From positions 62,001 through 126,000 of the forward strand of contig NZ_ATNM01000197.1 in the NCBI RefSeq assembly GCF_000427295.1: a stretch of 64,000 nucleotides of DNA, written 5' to 3'. This document shows, piece after piece, positions 47,257 to 56,225 of this stretch. The translations under genes and the position numbers were made by a program. The notes beneath the pieces were generated by a model. It had not been told where the DNA came from. It did not search any database and worked only from the letters and a program-made list of their open reading frames with translations. How positions within the stretch are numbered: the stretch's first letter is position 1; the number at the start of each line of letters is the position of its first letter. Origin of the DNA: Cyclobacterium qasimii M12-11B (lineage in GTDB: Bacteria; Bacteroidota; Bacteroidia; Cytophagales; Cyclobacteriaceae).

Positions 47257-47568
47257 TCACAAACTAAATACCTTCTCCAGACGAGTAACCTTTGGAGATT
47301 GGTCAGGATTTGTTTCCATTATATCTTCCATATGGGCCCACCACTTCTTCATTATTGAAAGTTCGGCAAGTCCTTTGGTTTGGTTTGTTTCTGTGAGATT
47401 CTGAAAAGCGAAAAGCACTCCACTCTGCCTATCCAGAAAAATATGGTACTCCGTAATCCCTGCTTTTTTTAATAGTTCAGCTAACTCTGGCCAGATTTCG
47501 TTGTGTCTTTTTTCATACACTCCTTCATTCCCAGGCAATAATTTCATTGTAAACGCTACAGAGATCAT
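47257..47568 (-). CDS. rhaM: L-rhamnose mutarotase
   Basis: This 103-residue cytoplasmic enzyme interconverts alpha and beta L-rhamnose before catabolism. It is full length for the family and keeps the residues known as active-site Tyr18 and His22 (VYEKRHNEIWPEL), the EYHIFLD segment, and the tandem Trp (KKWWAHMEDIMETNPDQSP) toward the C-terminus. It lies first in a minus-strand cluster with the GH106 lipoprotein, GntR-type regulator and NCS1 permease. No rhaA/rhaB/rhaD genes are in this window, so rhamnose catabolism proper must be elsewhere. Confidence 0.94.
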   Translation of the reverse strand: MISVAFTMKLLPGNEGVYEKRHNEIWPELAELLKKAGITEYHIFLDRQSGVLFAFQNLTETNQTKGLAELSIMKKWWAHMEDIMETNPDQSPKVTRLEKVFSL

Positions 47569-47869
47569 GAGTGATTTTTTATAAAATATTATTTCAACTT
47601 TAAGAATGTGTCCTTTCTATTACGTAAAGGGGTCGCATCCAATTCTAAACAGTATTTATTTTTCGCTTAAAATATTGCGAGTCATGGAAAAGCCCCTTTT
47701 TAATCTTAGAGACCATACTGCTTTTCAATACATTACATTGTATAAATCAGATTTGAATCTCAAAGTAAGCAAAACAATTGAATTAACTTCCCTGTACTAT
47801 CGGGGTGATGGCTGGATATTTTTTAATTCCAATCAATAAAGATTAACTTTGTAAGCTTAAATATAAAGT
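47569..47869. other. intergenic region between rhaM and the FKBP gene
   Basis: This 301-bp gap lies between divergent genes. A plus-strand frame of up to 77 codons (47606-47839; inner ATG at 47684) exists but has no family features, so I do not call it. The TAACTTTG at 47844 is the candidate promoter of the next gene. No rhaM promoter was found. Confidence 0.5.
47844..47851 (+). promoter_or_regulatory. candidate -7 element (TAACTTTG) of the FKBP gene
   Basis: The sequence matches TAnnTTTG and predicts transcription from about 47858, 12 bases before the ATG at 47870. A -33 TTG was not found at the usual distance. Confidence 0.4.
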
Positions 47870-48370
47870 ATGAAAATCGAAGAGAATGCCATTGTAGGGT
47901 TGACCTACGAATTAAAGGTTACCAATGAAGAGTCCGATTCATTGCCTTTTAGTGTTGAAGTCAGAGATCAAGATGACCCTTTCTATTTCCTATATGGTGA
48001 TAGTGGACTGCCTAAAACTTTTGAAGAAAAGCTCGAAAACAAAGTGAAAGGTGATAGTTTTAATTTTACGCTAACTGTAGAAGAGGCCTATGGTAAACCA
48101 GACGATGATCTCATCGTATCTGTTCCAAAGGCACAGTTTAACAAAGAACAAGGATTTGAGGAAGAGATGCTTCAAGAAGGGAATTTTCTTCCATTGATCG
48201 ATGAAGATGGTTATCCAATGCAGGCAAAAGTGGTAAAGGATCTTGGAGAGGAAGTTCTTTTGGATTTCAATCACCCGCTAACGGGCATGAACCTGCATTT
48301 TGATGGTGAAGTATTTGCGATAAGAGAAGCTACCGAACAAGAAAAAGAAGAAGGTTTCAAAGTAACTTAA
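47870..48370 (+). CDS. FKBP-type peptidyl-prolyl cis-trans isomerase, SlyD-like
   Basis: This 166-residue cytoplasmic protein is a SlyD-type FKBP with an inserted chaperone (IF) domain. It has VGLTYELKV at the start, the FKBP segment DSGLPKTFEEKLENKVKGDSFNFTLTVEEAYGKPDD (about residues 43-78), the inserted domain (about 80-135; EEEMLQEGNFLPLIDEDG) and DFNHPLTGMNLHFDGEVFAIREAT at the end, which closes the FKBP fold. It catalyses prolyl isomerisation and helps folding. There is no His/Cys-rich metal-binding tail as in E. coli SlyD. It is convergent with the ABC gene (11-bp gap), with an inverted repeat (48355-48379) around the stop. Confidence 0.92.
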   Translation: MKIEENAIVGLTYELKVTNEESDSLPFSVEVRDQDDPFYFLYGDSGLPKTFEEKLENKVKGDSFNFTLTVEEAYGKPDDDLIVSVPKAQFNKEQGFEEEMLQEGNFLPLIDEDGYPMQAKVVKDLGEEVLLDFNHPLTGMNLHFDGEVFAIREATEQEKEEGFKVT

Positions 48371-48381
48371 ACTTTGAAATG

Positions 48382-49350
48382 CTAGATGTCTTCCAGGAGC
48401 AGAACTTTATCTTCTTCCCAACTCATATAAATGGAGGCTCCTTCGGAGATATCTCTTTCAACTCGAGTAATCTGCCAAGGAATGGATTTGCCCGGTACCT
48501 CCACAGTAAGGAGGTCATATTCCGGAAAATACCGATTCAATAGTACCTTCCCTTTTAACTTGCCCTTTTCGGTTGAGTTTTCTATAGATGAAGGTCTTAA
48601 GTATTGGTTGGTTTTTCCAGGAATTTGGTTTAAGGGCCCAAAAAATCCAGCTACATAAGCGGTTTCAGGATTTTTGTATATGTCCTTCACCTTTCCCTGG
48701 CGCAATAGCTTTCCATCTGAAAGCACGCATAAATTTTCCGTAAGCAAGAGCGCATCTTGTATGTCATGGGTGACCATGATGACGGTTATCTCCAAAGATT
48801 TAAAAATAAGGTTTAATTCATCCAGGAGACCTCTTTTTTGCAGACTATCCAGAGAGCTAAAAGGTTCGTCCAAAAGTAAAACTTCGGGTTCAAGGCTAAG
48901 CGCTCTGGCAATGGCTACTTTTTGTTGCTGACCACCTGACAACTGTCGGGGGAAATTGTCTCTTTTATCGGCTAAGCCAAATACCTGCAATAAGGTCTCA
49001 AGTCTTTCGGCGGCATACTCTTTATCATATTGAAGCAAGGGTCTGCTGATATTTTCAGCAACAGTAGACAATGGAAACAAACCATTGTCCTGTTTCACAA
49101 GCTGAAGTTCATCATAGCCTGCCACCAGTTTTTGCTCTGGGTTTAGGATTTTCTCCCCTTCTAAATAGACGATACCTTCATCCTGAACTTCCATGCCAGC
49201 AATCAGCTTTAACAGCGTGCTTTTACCACTTCCACTGGCGCCAATAATAGACCAACGTTCCGCTTTGGCAATATTCAAAGACAGTGCGTCAAGGGCTTTC
49301 AGTTCACCATTGTAAGTTTTGGTTAACCCCTCAATTTTAAGGTAACTCAT
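48382..49350 (-). CDS. ABC transporter ATP-binding protein (PotA/FbpC-like, no permease nearby)
   Basis: This 322-residue ATPase has Walker A GASGSGKST (residues 37-45), the Q-loop, signature QLSGGQQQKVAIARAL (about 137-152), Walker B VLLLDEPFSSLD and the switch His in MVTHDIQDALLL. The C-terminal part from about 240 resembles a TOBE-type domain (KGKLKGKVLLNRYFPEYDLLTVEVPGKSIPWQI). The pattern fits importers of iron, spermidine or other small solutes (PotA/FbpC/ModC group). No membrane-spanning permease or binding-protein gene is in the operon, so it must work with subunits encoded elsewhere. Its start overlaps the MmcQ/YjbR gene by 4 bases. Confidence 0.9.
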   Translation of the reverse strand: MSYLKIEGLTKTYNGELKALDALSLNIAKAERWSIIGASGSGKSTLLKLIAGMEVQDEGIVYLEGEKILNPEQKLVAGYDELQLVKQDNGLFPLSTVAENISRPLLQYDKEYAAERLETLLQVFGLADKRDNFPRQLSGGQQQKVAIARALSLEPEVLLLDEPFSSLDSLQKRGLLDELNLIFKSLEITVIMVTHDIQDALLLTENLCVLSDGKLLRQGKVKDIYKNPETAYVAGFFGPLNQIPGKTNQYLRPSSIENSTEKGKLKGKVLLNRYFPEYDLLTVEVPGKSIPWQITRVERDISEGASIYMSWEEDKVLLLEDI

Positions 49351-49697
49351 CCGTTGATTTCTTCTTTCAATTTTTTAGGTAGGCTTGAATAGACCAATGC
49401 ATAGGAGTGGTCTACCAATTCCAGAATTAAAGGCGAAGCCACACTTCCATCACAGGAAACGGTGTTCCAATGCTTTTTATTCATGTGATAGCCGGGTCGA
49501 ATACCATCATGTTTTTCCCTTAATAGGACGGCTTGCTCAGGATCGCACTTCAAATTGACACTTTCAAATTTGTCAATGTCTAAAATGGCGAAAATTTTAT
49601 TCCCTATCCTGAAGCAAAGTGTATTATGGTCAAAGGGAGTATCCTCAGTTACTCCTGGTTTTCCCAAACAATACTCCCTAAAGGTTTCAATATTCAT
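49347..49697 (-). CDS. MmcQ/YjbR family DNA-binding-like protein
   Basis: This protein of 116 residues starts MNIETFREYCLGKPGVTEDTPFDHNTLCFRIGNKIFAILDID, the typical MmcQ/YjbR opening, and has GIRPGYHMNKKHWNTV and LILELVDHSYALVYSSLPKK at the end. The fold (CyaY-like) suggests DNA binding but the role is unclear. The ATG at 49697 forms a TGATG overlap with the stop of the DUF6728 gene, so I prefer this start over the longer frame at 49721 (MDHQKVGL extension). The stop overlaps the ABC gene start by 4 bases. Confidence 0.85.
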   Translation of the reverse strand: MNIETFREYCLGKPGVTEDTPFDHNTLCFRIGNKIFAILDIDKFESVNLKCDPEQAVLLREKHDGIRPGYHMNKKHWNTVSCDGSVASPLILELVDHSYALVYSSLPKKLKEEING

Positions 49698-49885
49698 CAG
49701 GCCAACCTTTTGATGATCCAATAGATCAAGGCGGCAAGGAAAACCAATATGGAAATCTTATTAATGCCATGCATCATTCTAAGATTGAAATTGGTCTTCT
49801 GATTAGGGTCAGGTTTTTTAAATACCCTTATAAAGTATCCCCCAACTTCACCCAACTGAAAAAACTCTTTTAATTTACTAGCCAT
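49697..49885 (-). CDS. small membrane protein, DUF6728 family
   Basis: The 62-residue protein starts MASKLKEFFQLGEVGGYFIRVFKKPDPNQKTNFNLRMMHGINKISILVF, a pattern seen in the DUF6728 family of Bacteroidota, with one TM helix (about residues 43-59). The frame could start two codons earlier, at 49891. Function unknown. Translation is coupled to the next gene by a TGATG overlap. It is part of the operon SDR-ispG-DUF6728-MmcQ-ABC. Confidence 0.75.
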   Translation of the reverse strand: MASKLKEFFQLGEVGGYFIRVFKKPDPNQKTNFNLRMMHGINKISILVFLAALIYWIIKRLA

Positions 49886-49915
49886 ATTCACTTAATTCAG
49901 ATTTTCTTGATGAGA

Positions 49916-51907
49916 CTATTCATGGTCTGCAGTTTCAGGTTCGATCCACTGTCCATCTTCTTTGATAATGTCTATTAATTCGTCAACAGCATTTTCAGAA
50001 GGAACAGACCTTTTCATCACTTCTTTTCCTTTGTAAAGGGTTATTTTTCCTTTTCCAGATCCTACATACCCATAGTCTGCGTCTGCCATTTCACCTGGAC
50101 CATTTACAATACAGCCCATAATTCCTATTTTCACTCCTTTAAGATGGTCTGTTCTTTTCCTAATCAAGGCAGTAGTTTCCTGAAGATCAAATAGGGTTCT
50201 ACCACAAGAGGGACAAGAAATGTATTCCGTTTTGGACATCCTGGTCCTTGCTGCCTGTAGTACGCCAAAGCTTACCGAGTTGTGCAATTTAACCTGCTCC
50301 AACATTGTAGCCTTGCCTTCCAGTTTAAGTTTGTCTAAACCTATAAGTATGCCATCTCCAAGACCATCAATCAACAATCCTCCAACATCAGTACCTGAAA
50401 ACAGCATTGTTTTTTCAGCATCTCCATCCTTATAACTTACCTTAGGCACCACAGGTAGATTGATTTTTGCATCTATGAGTGAAACAATCGCCCTTCTTAT
50501 TGCCTGCATTTGATGCCCACTATTTGTAAACAAAAGAATTACCATTGGTAGTTCATTGTTCAAATAAGGTATCGTCTCAACTATGGTTTCTGCAGAAACA
50601 AGGATAAAATTAAGCGCTTCGTGTAAGGGTACATTTTTTTTCAAATGTTCCAAACCTAAAGCAGGAAGCTTGTTCTTTTTATCCTCTTGTTGTTCCCAGG
50701 TTTCATAAGTTAATATTTCCTTTAAGCCATTTGGAAGCATAAATGGTACAGGACTACCTCCCGAGTACACATAATCACATCCCTGGTCATTCATTTTCCA
50801 CTTGTCCAATTCAGGGAGGTAAAAATGACCTGTACATTTCAGGTCTTTCGGTTGGGACAGCTCAATGGAGGAAACATCTGTAATGACCCTGGGCACATTA
50901 CTTCCACCAAAATTTGCGACTTCTACCGCTACCCTTTTATTGTAGCTGAAAGGATCAATTGGATAATTAATGATGGGCTTAATACCTGATTCTACAGATC
51001 TTGTAGCGTACCTGTTGATAAGTGTTTTCACCACTGGAGATTCAAACTCAGGATCCTCTGTAAGGGAAACCCTAACGGTATCTCCTAGGCCATCTTCCAG
51101 TAAAGCACCAATTCCAACAGCCGACTTGACCCTTCCATCTTCACCATCCCCTGCCTCTGTCACTCCCAAATGGAGAGGATAAGGTTTGAATCCTCCCTCG
51201 TCTAGTTTATTCACCAAAAGTCGATAGGCCTGAACCATTACCTGGGTATTGGATGATTTCATGGAAATCACAATATCGTGGTAGTTTTCGTCTTCACAAA
51301 TCCTTAAAAACTCTAGTGCGGATTCGACCATTCCCAGCGGAGTGTCACCATACCTGCTCATAATCCTGTCAGACAATGAGCCATGATTGGTTCCAATCCT
51401 CATGGCTGTTCCATTGGCTTTACAGATGTTTACCAAAGGAAGAAAGCGTTCTCTAATTCTTTCCAGTTCAGCCTGATAGGATGAATCTGTATATTCTAAA
51501 ACTTCAAATTTCTTTTTATCAGCATAATTCCCCGGGTTTACCCTAACTTTTTCAACAATTTTAGCGGCTACTTCAGCTGCATTAGGCGTAAAATGAATGT
51601 CCGCTACCAAAGGAGTATTGTACCCTCGTTTTTTCAGCCCTTCCTTAATGTGCCGAAGATTTTCTGCTTCTTTGATACTGGGGGCTGTAATTCTCACCAA
51701 TTCACAGCCGCTATCAATCATGCGAATGCATTGTTCAATAGAGCCAAGGGTGTCCATGGTGTCCACGGTTGTCATGGATTGAACGACAATGGGGTTGTCG
51801 CCACCAATAATTATGTCTCCAATCCTTACAGGAATGGTTTTCCTCCTGGAGTAATTGGTAAGACTATTGCAGTACTGCTGATTCTCTGTGACTGTTTTCA
51901 ATTCCAT
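49916..51907 (-). CDS. ispG: (E)-4-hydroxy-3-methylbut-2-enyl-diphosphate synthase
   Basis: IspG (GcpE) carries out the next-to-last step of the MEP isoprenoid pathway: reduction of methylerythritol cyclodiphosphate to HMBPP with electrons from a 4Fe-4S cluster. The protein has 663 residues, the long form with a large insert between the TIM barrel and the cluster domain, normal for Bacteroidota, Chlamydiae and plants. Seen here are PVRIGDIIIGGDNPIVVQSMTTVDT, VRINPGN-like VRVNPGNYADKK, GTNHGSLSDRIM, and the C-terminal ISCPSCGRT and GIMGCIVNGPGEMADADYGYVG segments with the three cluster cysteines. It lies two bases after the SDR gene. Confidence 0.96.
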   Translation of the reverse strand: MELKTVTENQQYCNSLTNYSRRKTIPVRIGDIIIGGDNPIVVQSMTTVDTMDTLGSIEQCIRMIDSGCELVRITAPSIKEAENLRHIKEGLKKRGYNTPLVADIHFTPNAAEVAAKIVEKVRVNPGNYADKKKFEVLEYTDSSYQAELERIRERFLPLVNICKANGTAMRIGTNHGSLSDRIMSRYGDTPLGMVESALEFLRICEDENYHDIVISMKSSNTQVMVQAYRLLVNKLDEGGFKPYPLHLGVTEAGDGEDGRVKSAVGIGALLEDGLGDTVRVSLTEDPEFESPVVKTLINRYATRSVESGIKPIINYPIDPFSYNKRVAVEVANFGGSNVPRVITDVSSIELSQPKDLKCTGHFYLPELDKWKMNDQGCDYVYSGGSPVPFMLPNGLKEILTYETWEQQEDKKNKLPALGLEHLKKNVPLHEALNFILVSAETIVETIPYLNNELPMVILLFTNSGHQMQAIRRAIVSLIDAKINLPVVPKVSYKDGDAEKTMLFSGTDVGGLLIDGLGDGILIGLDKLKLEGKATMLEQVKLHNSVSFGVLQAARTRMSKTEYISCPSCGRTLFDLQETTALIRKRTDHLKGVKIGIMGCIVNGPGEMADADYGYVGSGKGKITLYKGKEVMKRSVPSENAVDELIDIIKEDGQWIEPETADHE

Positions 51908-51909
51908 AA

Positions 51910-52616
51910 TTATATATCACCTAATTGAGGTCGGATTACTATCTCTTCAACAACAGAACGGGGTGAAAGGTTATACGCAGACCAAACAGATGCCGCAACA
52001 TCAGCGACATCAATGAACCTACTCTCTGGTAAATCAACGCCTTCCCAACTCGCCGTATAGGTAGCGCCGGGCAATACAGACGTCACCTTTACTCCATGGG
52101 GTATCATCTCTTGTCGTAGACATTTGGTGAATCCCAACATGGCCCACTTTGAAACGGCATAACTTCCACCATTGGCATAGGCAGTAAATCCTGCAATGCT
52201 TCCAATAGTAAAAATATGTCCATTTTTTCTATTCATGAAATCCTCAGTAAAGGCCTTTGTCAAATAATAAGTGCTGAAAAGATTTGTGTGCATGGTCTTT
52301 TCAAAATTCTCTTCTAACTCTGAATGCAGACTGCCCGGAATAAAAATACCAGTATTATTTACTAAAACATCAGGCACAGCAATTTTTTTTACAAAAGCTG
52401 CAAAAGCTTTTGTCTCTTCTTTTATAGATAAGTCTGCTTTCTTTATGTAAACTTTTACCGCAGAAAAACGCTCCTCTATCTCATTTTTTCAATGCTTCTA
52501 ACTCTCCTTCATTCCTGCTACAGGTAAAAATATCAAAAACCTTTGGCGGCAAATTCAAGAATTATGGCTTTACCAATACCCTTAGTACCACCGGTAACCA
52601 AAATACTTTTCGACAT
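51910..52616 (-). CDS. short-chain dehydrogenase/reductase (two frame breaks in this sequence)
   Basis: This is an SDR-family NAD(P)-dependent oxidoreductase. The N-terminus from the ATG at 52616 reads SILVTGGTKGIGKAI, the Rossmann TGxxxGxG motif. Two breaks follow: the A5 run at 52535-52539 (one extra base) and the T6 run at 52484-52489 (one extra base). Removing both gives 234 residues with VNNTGIFIPGS, SIAGFTAYANGGSYAVSKWAML (catalytic Tyr-x3-Lys, preceded by the catalytic Ser) and PGATYTASW. The substrate is unknown. It is the first gene of an operon with ispG. The two breaks in homopolymer runs look like sequence errors, but a pseudogene is possible. Confidence 0.87.
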
Positions 52617-52693
52617 TAGTTTGTGCTTTAATAATTAGTACAACAACAAAAATAACTGTTACAAATCTACAATTTTTCAATGGCTATGCCTAA

Positions 52694-55600
52694 TCAAAAC
52701 AGGGCTGAAACCTGCATACGTCCTGTATGTACCAACTGGTCCAGACCTTCGGAGTTCCGGCCCTCATAAACAAGGTTTAACTGTAATCCCTCGCCTATTT
52801 TTTGCAACCAACTCAAGCTCCAACTGGTATTGTTCCCGGGAGTTAGGGCCTGAAGCATCTCATAACCGGTGGGTGAATTTACTGTACCGTTGTAATCTAT
52901 AAACGTATACTTCACCTGGGCATTCACCGTCGTTTTTATGGCTTTTGCCAACCTAAAACTTAGTGCCCCTTCATGCAACTGGGCCTTTTCATCCATTTCA
53001 ATATTGGATATATTCTCCTTTCCAGTAAACCTGTATTGAAGGGTAGTTCTAAATACGGGACTCGGCTGTAAGTTTATTTCTGGCCCCAATGTATATTGTT
53101 CTATATCATAATTTCTATTGTCTAAGAAATCTGACGAGGCCTTCCTTTTGCCGCTATTTGCATAGAATAGAAGGTTCCACTTTGTCTCAATATTAAAGCG
53201 TGCATTGTAGCGCCAATCGTCCTGAGACAACTCCTCAAAACCTCCGGTAAGCAATTGCTTCTGATGGCTATTAAAAAAAGACAAATCCATGCCAAACTTG
53301 GGGGAAGCCCTATTAAAAAAGAAAGAAGAGCGAAAGGATTGCCGCAAGGAAAGCAAAGAAGTGTCTGCTATACCAGCCTGAAAGGGACTTATCCGCTGCA
53401 CGAAATCGCGTGAGGTGATTTTCTTTTCCACATTTAAGTTCGTGTTATTTGAAAATTTTGACAACACTTTTTTCAACCCTCCATCGCTTTTCCATTTGGA
53501 TGGAAACTTTGCACTAAGGCGGTAATTAAACAATGTAGTATAAGCCTGAAGGTACTCGTCTGTTGGAACAAAAACCTTTATAAAATTCTTTTCTTCTGGG
53601 TTTATGGCCAGGTAAAATTCATTCAATTGCTGCACCCCGTCTTCGTTATCATCTCTCCAGGTATGAGTTCCTTCACCTGTAGGAACGGGTAAAAAGACGA
53701 ATTCCCTCCTTAGTTCTCTCCCATTCCCAAGTGCATAGGTAAATTCATTGGACAAGTTATTGTCAAAAAGAGCACTCCGATAATCCAATTTCCCCATTAC
53801 AGTGGTCTCTTCGGGAAGGTCTCTGGTCAAAAACGTTAACTTCCTGTAAGTGAATGACCCATTTAAAGTATGCGCACCAAATGTTCCCTTGACCCCATAG
53901 GTGTTCATAAAGGCTTTGGTGTCTGGTTTCAGTTGATCATCTATTACTGCTTTGTCCTCTCGTAAACTGGCAGTTGCAAAAAATGAATACTTTAAAGTAT
54001 CATTCGTAGTTAATGAAAATTGATGCTCTTCAAAATTCATCGCTGTGGATACTACCTGATTATTCTGAGGGTCAATAACCTTGTTTTTATCTACCGTAAA
54101 CCTATAACCTGGCACAAACACAGCTGTTGGATATTTGATCTCGCCCTGATACCTCAGCCATCGCGATTGTAAGGGTAACACTTCACTGTTCAACTGGAAA
54201 AAATCATTGGTAAGCAAAAGTCTATCCCAAAGCTTCTGGTTGAGTTTAATCCTTTGTTGAATTCCAGACAACACCCCTGTCCTGTTTCTCAAATCCAGGT
54301 CGTAGGAAACCTGGTTTTCATTGTCTTTCACCAATTGAAGATTGATATTATACAGTTTTTCAGCTGCCTTGTCATCCTCCCCTCTATCAGTCAGTCCCCA
54401 GTCTCTGTCAAATTCAATAGACCTTAAGCGGTCTATAAAAGTGAAGTTTGCCGCATTGTATTCAATTGTCGTTTGTCCATTAAAGAGGTAATCTTTGAAC
54501 TTTTTAAATGTTCGTCCTTCAGATCTTAAACCAGCTTTAAAGGCAAACCCATTGTTATCGGCATCGTCTAAATCGGAGAATAGGTTTTGATCCTGATCTG
54601 AAATGGCCAATTCAGCAAAGGTAGTTTCGTACTTCCCCAACTTGATTTCCGTCCCTGTGGTAATCATCTGTTTTTTGTTGGGGGAAGGCAATGGTGAACT
54701 TATCGTATAATTACCTTGCGCAAGCCCATTCAAAGGAGGTGTATATTCATAAACCACCCCGTTTGCCAACTGTTCTTTTCTTTTATAATTGCCCAAACCC
54801 TGGGTAGTTTCAGTAAAGCTAATTGCAAAATAAGCCACTGAGGGATCTGTGCTGTATTCATAGTAAGTTTGCGCTTCTCCATTTTCCGTAAAGGCAGTAA
54901 CTTTTCTATACAATATTCTATTTGCATCAAAGGCGATACTGTCAATCCTAGGAATGGCGGCTGAAAAAATATCATCCCCCACATTACTGAGAAGGGTTTT
55001 ATCTACATCACTAAGTTCAGTAAACAATGGTCGGTTTCGGTCGTCCTTTTCCCTGTAGTAATTAAGGTAGAAGGTGACATTTTTACTTTTTTGAATGTGA
55101 TTGGCAGTAACTATAGATCTGGAGAAGTTTCGTTCAGCATATTCAAAATCCACTCTCACTCTAGAATACTGGGTAATCATCACGGTAGGAGTGAATGTGA
55201 TCTCCCCTTGGTTATAATCTATCGTATAGTCATTGTTAAAGCCTCGCTTTAATTGTTTTCCATCCAAAAAGACTTTTTCCGAATTGGCCAAAACAATTAC
55301 AAACCTTTCGTTTCCAGGCCCTCTTATTCGATAAGGCCCCAGAACACCTTCACTTACTTCCAAATTTACGGAGGCAAACTTCCCTTTAGCGATGGCTGCA
55401 CCTACCCTGCTTGAGGCTTCCCATTTTTCATTGACCGCATAGTCTGAAGTAAATTGAAGTCCCTGCACATTTTTATAATACCTTAAAAATTCAGACTTAC
55501 GTTGTTGAAGTACAACATCCCCTCCTGCCAGATTGATTTTATCATTGTACAACTCAATTAATATATTGTCGAAATCCTGTACTTGTTGCGTATTTCCCTC

Positions 55601-56169
55601 AGGTTGGAAAGGCACATTCTGATCGGTAATACTTGCCCTGATGTTAAGGTTTTCTGCCAATACGCCTTCCATTTGCAAGTTGAGGGCTGAGTTTACAAAT
55701 ACATTTTGGGTATTCCCAAAGGAGATCCCCCTGGTCAGGTTTCCTGACTGATTGAGCTTACTGGAAGTAAAAACTTCCTCTCTAAAATCATAAATGGCTT
55801 TTTTATCTGGAGGGCTGTCTTTGAAAAATGCCAAAGAATCATAGTCCTCCTTGAGTGTCCTGTTTTGGAATACATGATTAAAAGTAAAAGGCAATATTCG
55901 GTAACAAATCAAAAGGGAATCTCGGGCACTGTTCTCCTCATCAAGGATCGTTAGTCTGCCTGTGTTAATGTCATATTCATGGGGGAATTTATTTCCATGG
56001 GCATCTTGTACCTGAATACTTGATTCCAACATTGACATTGAATCCAAAAATAAATGGCTTTTTGCGTACTGACAGCTCTCCATAGACACTCTTGCTCTTG
56101 TGCCATCGTGGGATTGGTCAATGCTAAAAGCACTGATGAAAAAGCAAAAAAATACTTCACCAACTGCAT
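52694..56169 (-). CDS. large outer-membrane beta-barrel protein, SprA-like features (function unknown; frameshift at 5' end)
   Basis: The main open frame runs from 56203 to 52694, but its beginning lacks a sensible N-terminus. In another frame an ATG at 56169 gives MQLVKYFFAFSSVLLALTNP, a Sec signal ending in TMAQ. Adding one base to the A5 run at 56046-56050 joins it as KAIYFLDSMSML to the main frame, for 1158 residues. The protein has LTRGISFGNTQNVFVNSALNLQM, ITDQNVPFQPEGNTQQVQDFDNI, GPYRIRGPGNERFVIVLANSEKVFLDGKQLKRG and DYTIDYNQGEITFTP, then a long amphipathic strand-rich part ending in an aromatic residue (SALF). Some phrases resemble the SprA gliding/secretion channel, but the length is only half. 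It lies 56 bp after the histidine kinase on the same strand. Confidence 0.72.
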
Positions 56170-56225
56170 ATCTCAATCTCTTACAAGGAGCTAAAGTAAA
56201 CAATTCCTCTCAATTAATCAGGGAA

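Noticed and set aside
47606-47839. 77-codon plus-strand frame upstream of the FKBP gene
   Set aside because: No recognisable domain, no promoter and low-complexity composition. It could be a chance frame.
48355-48379. Inverted repeat TTTCAAAGT / ACTTTGAAA around the FKBP stop codon as a terminator
   Set aside because: No T run follows on either strand; noted in the gene entry only.
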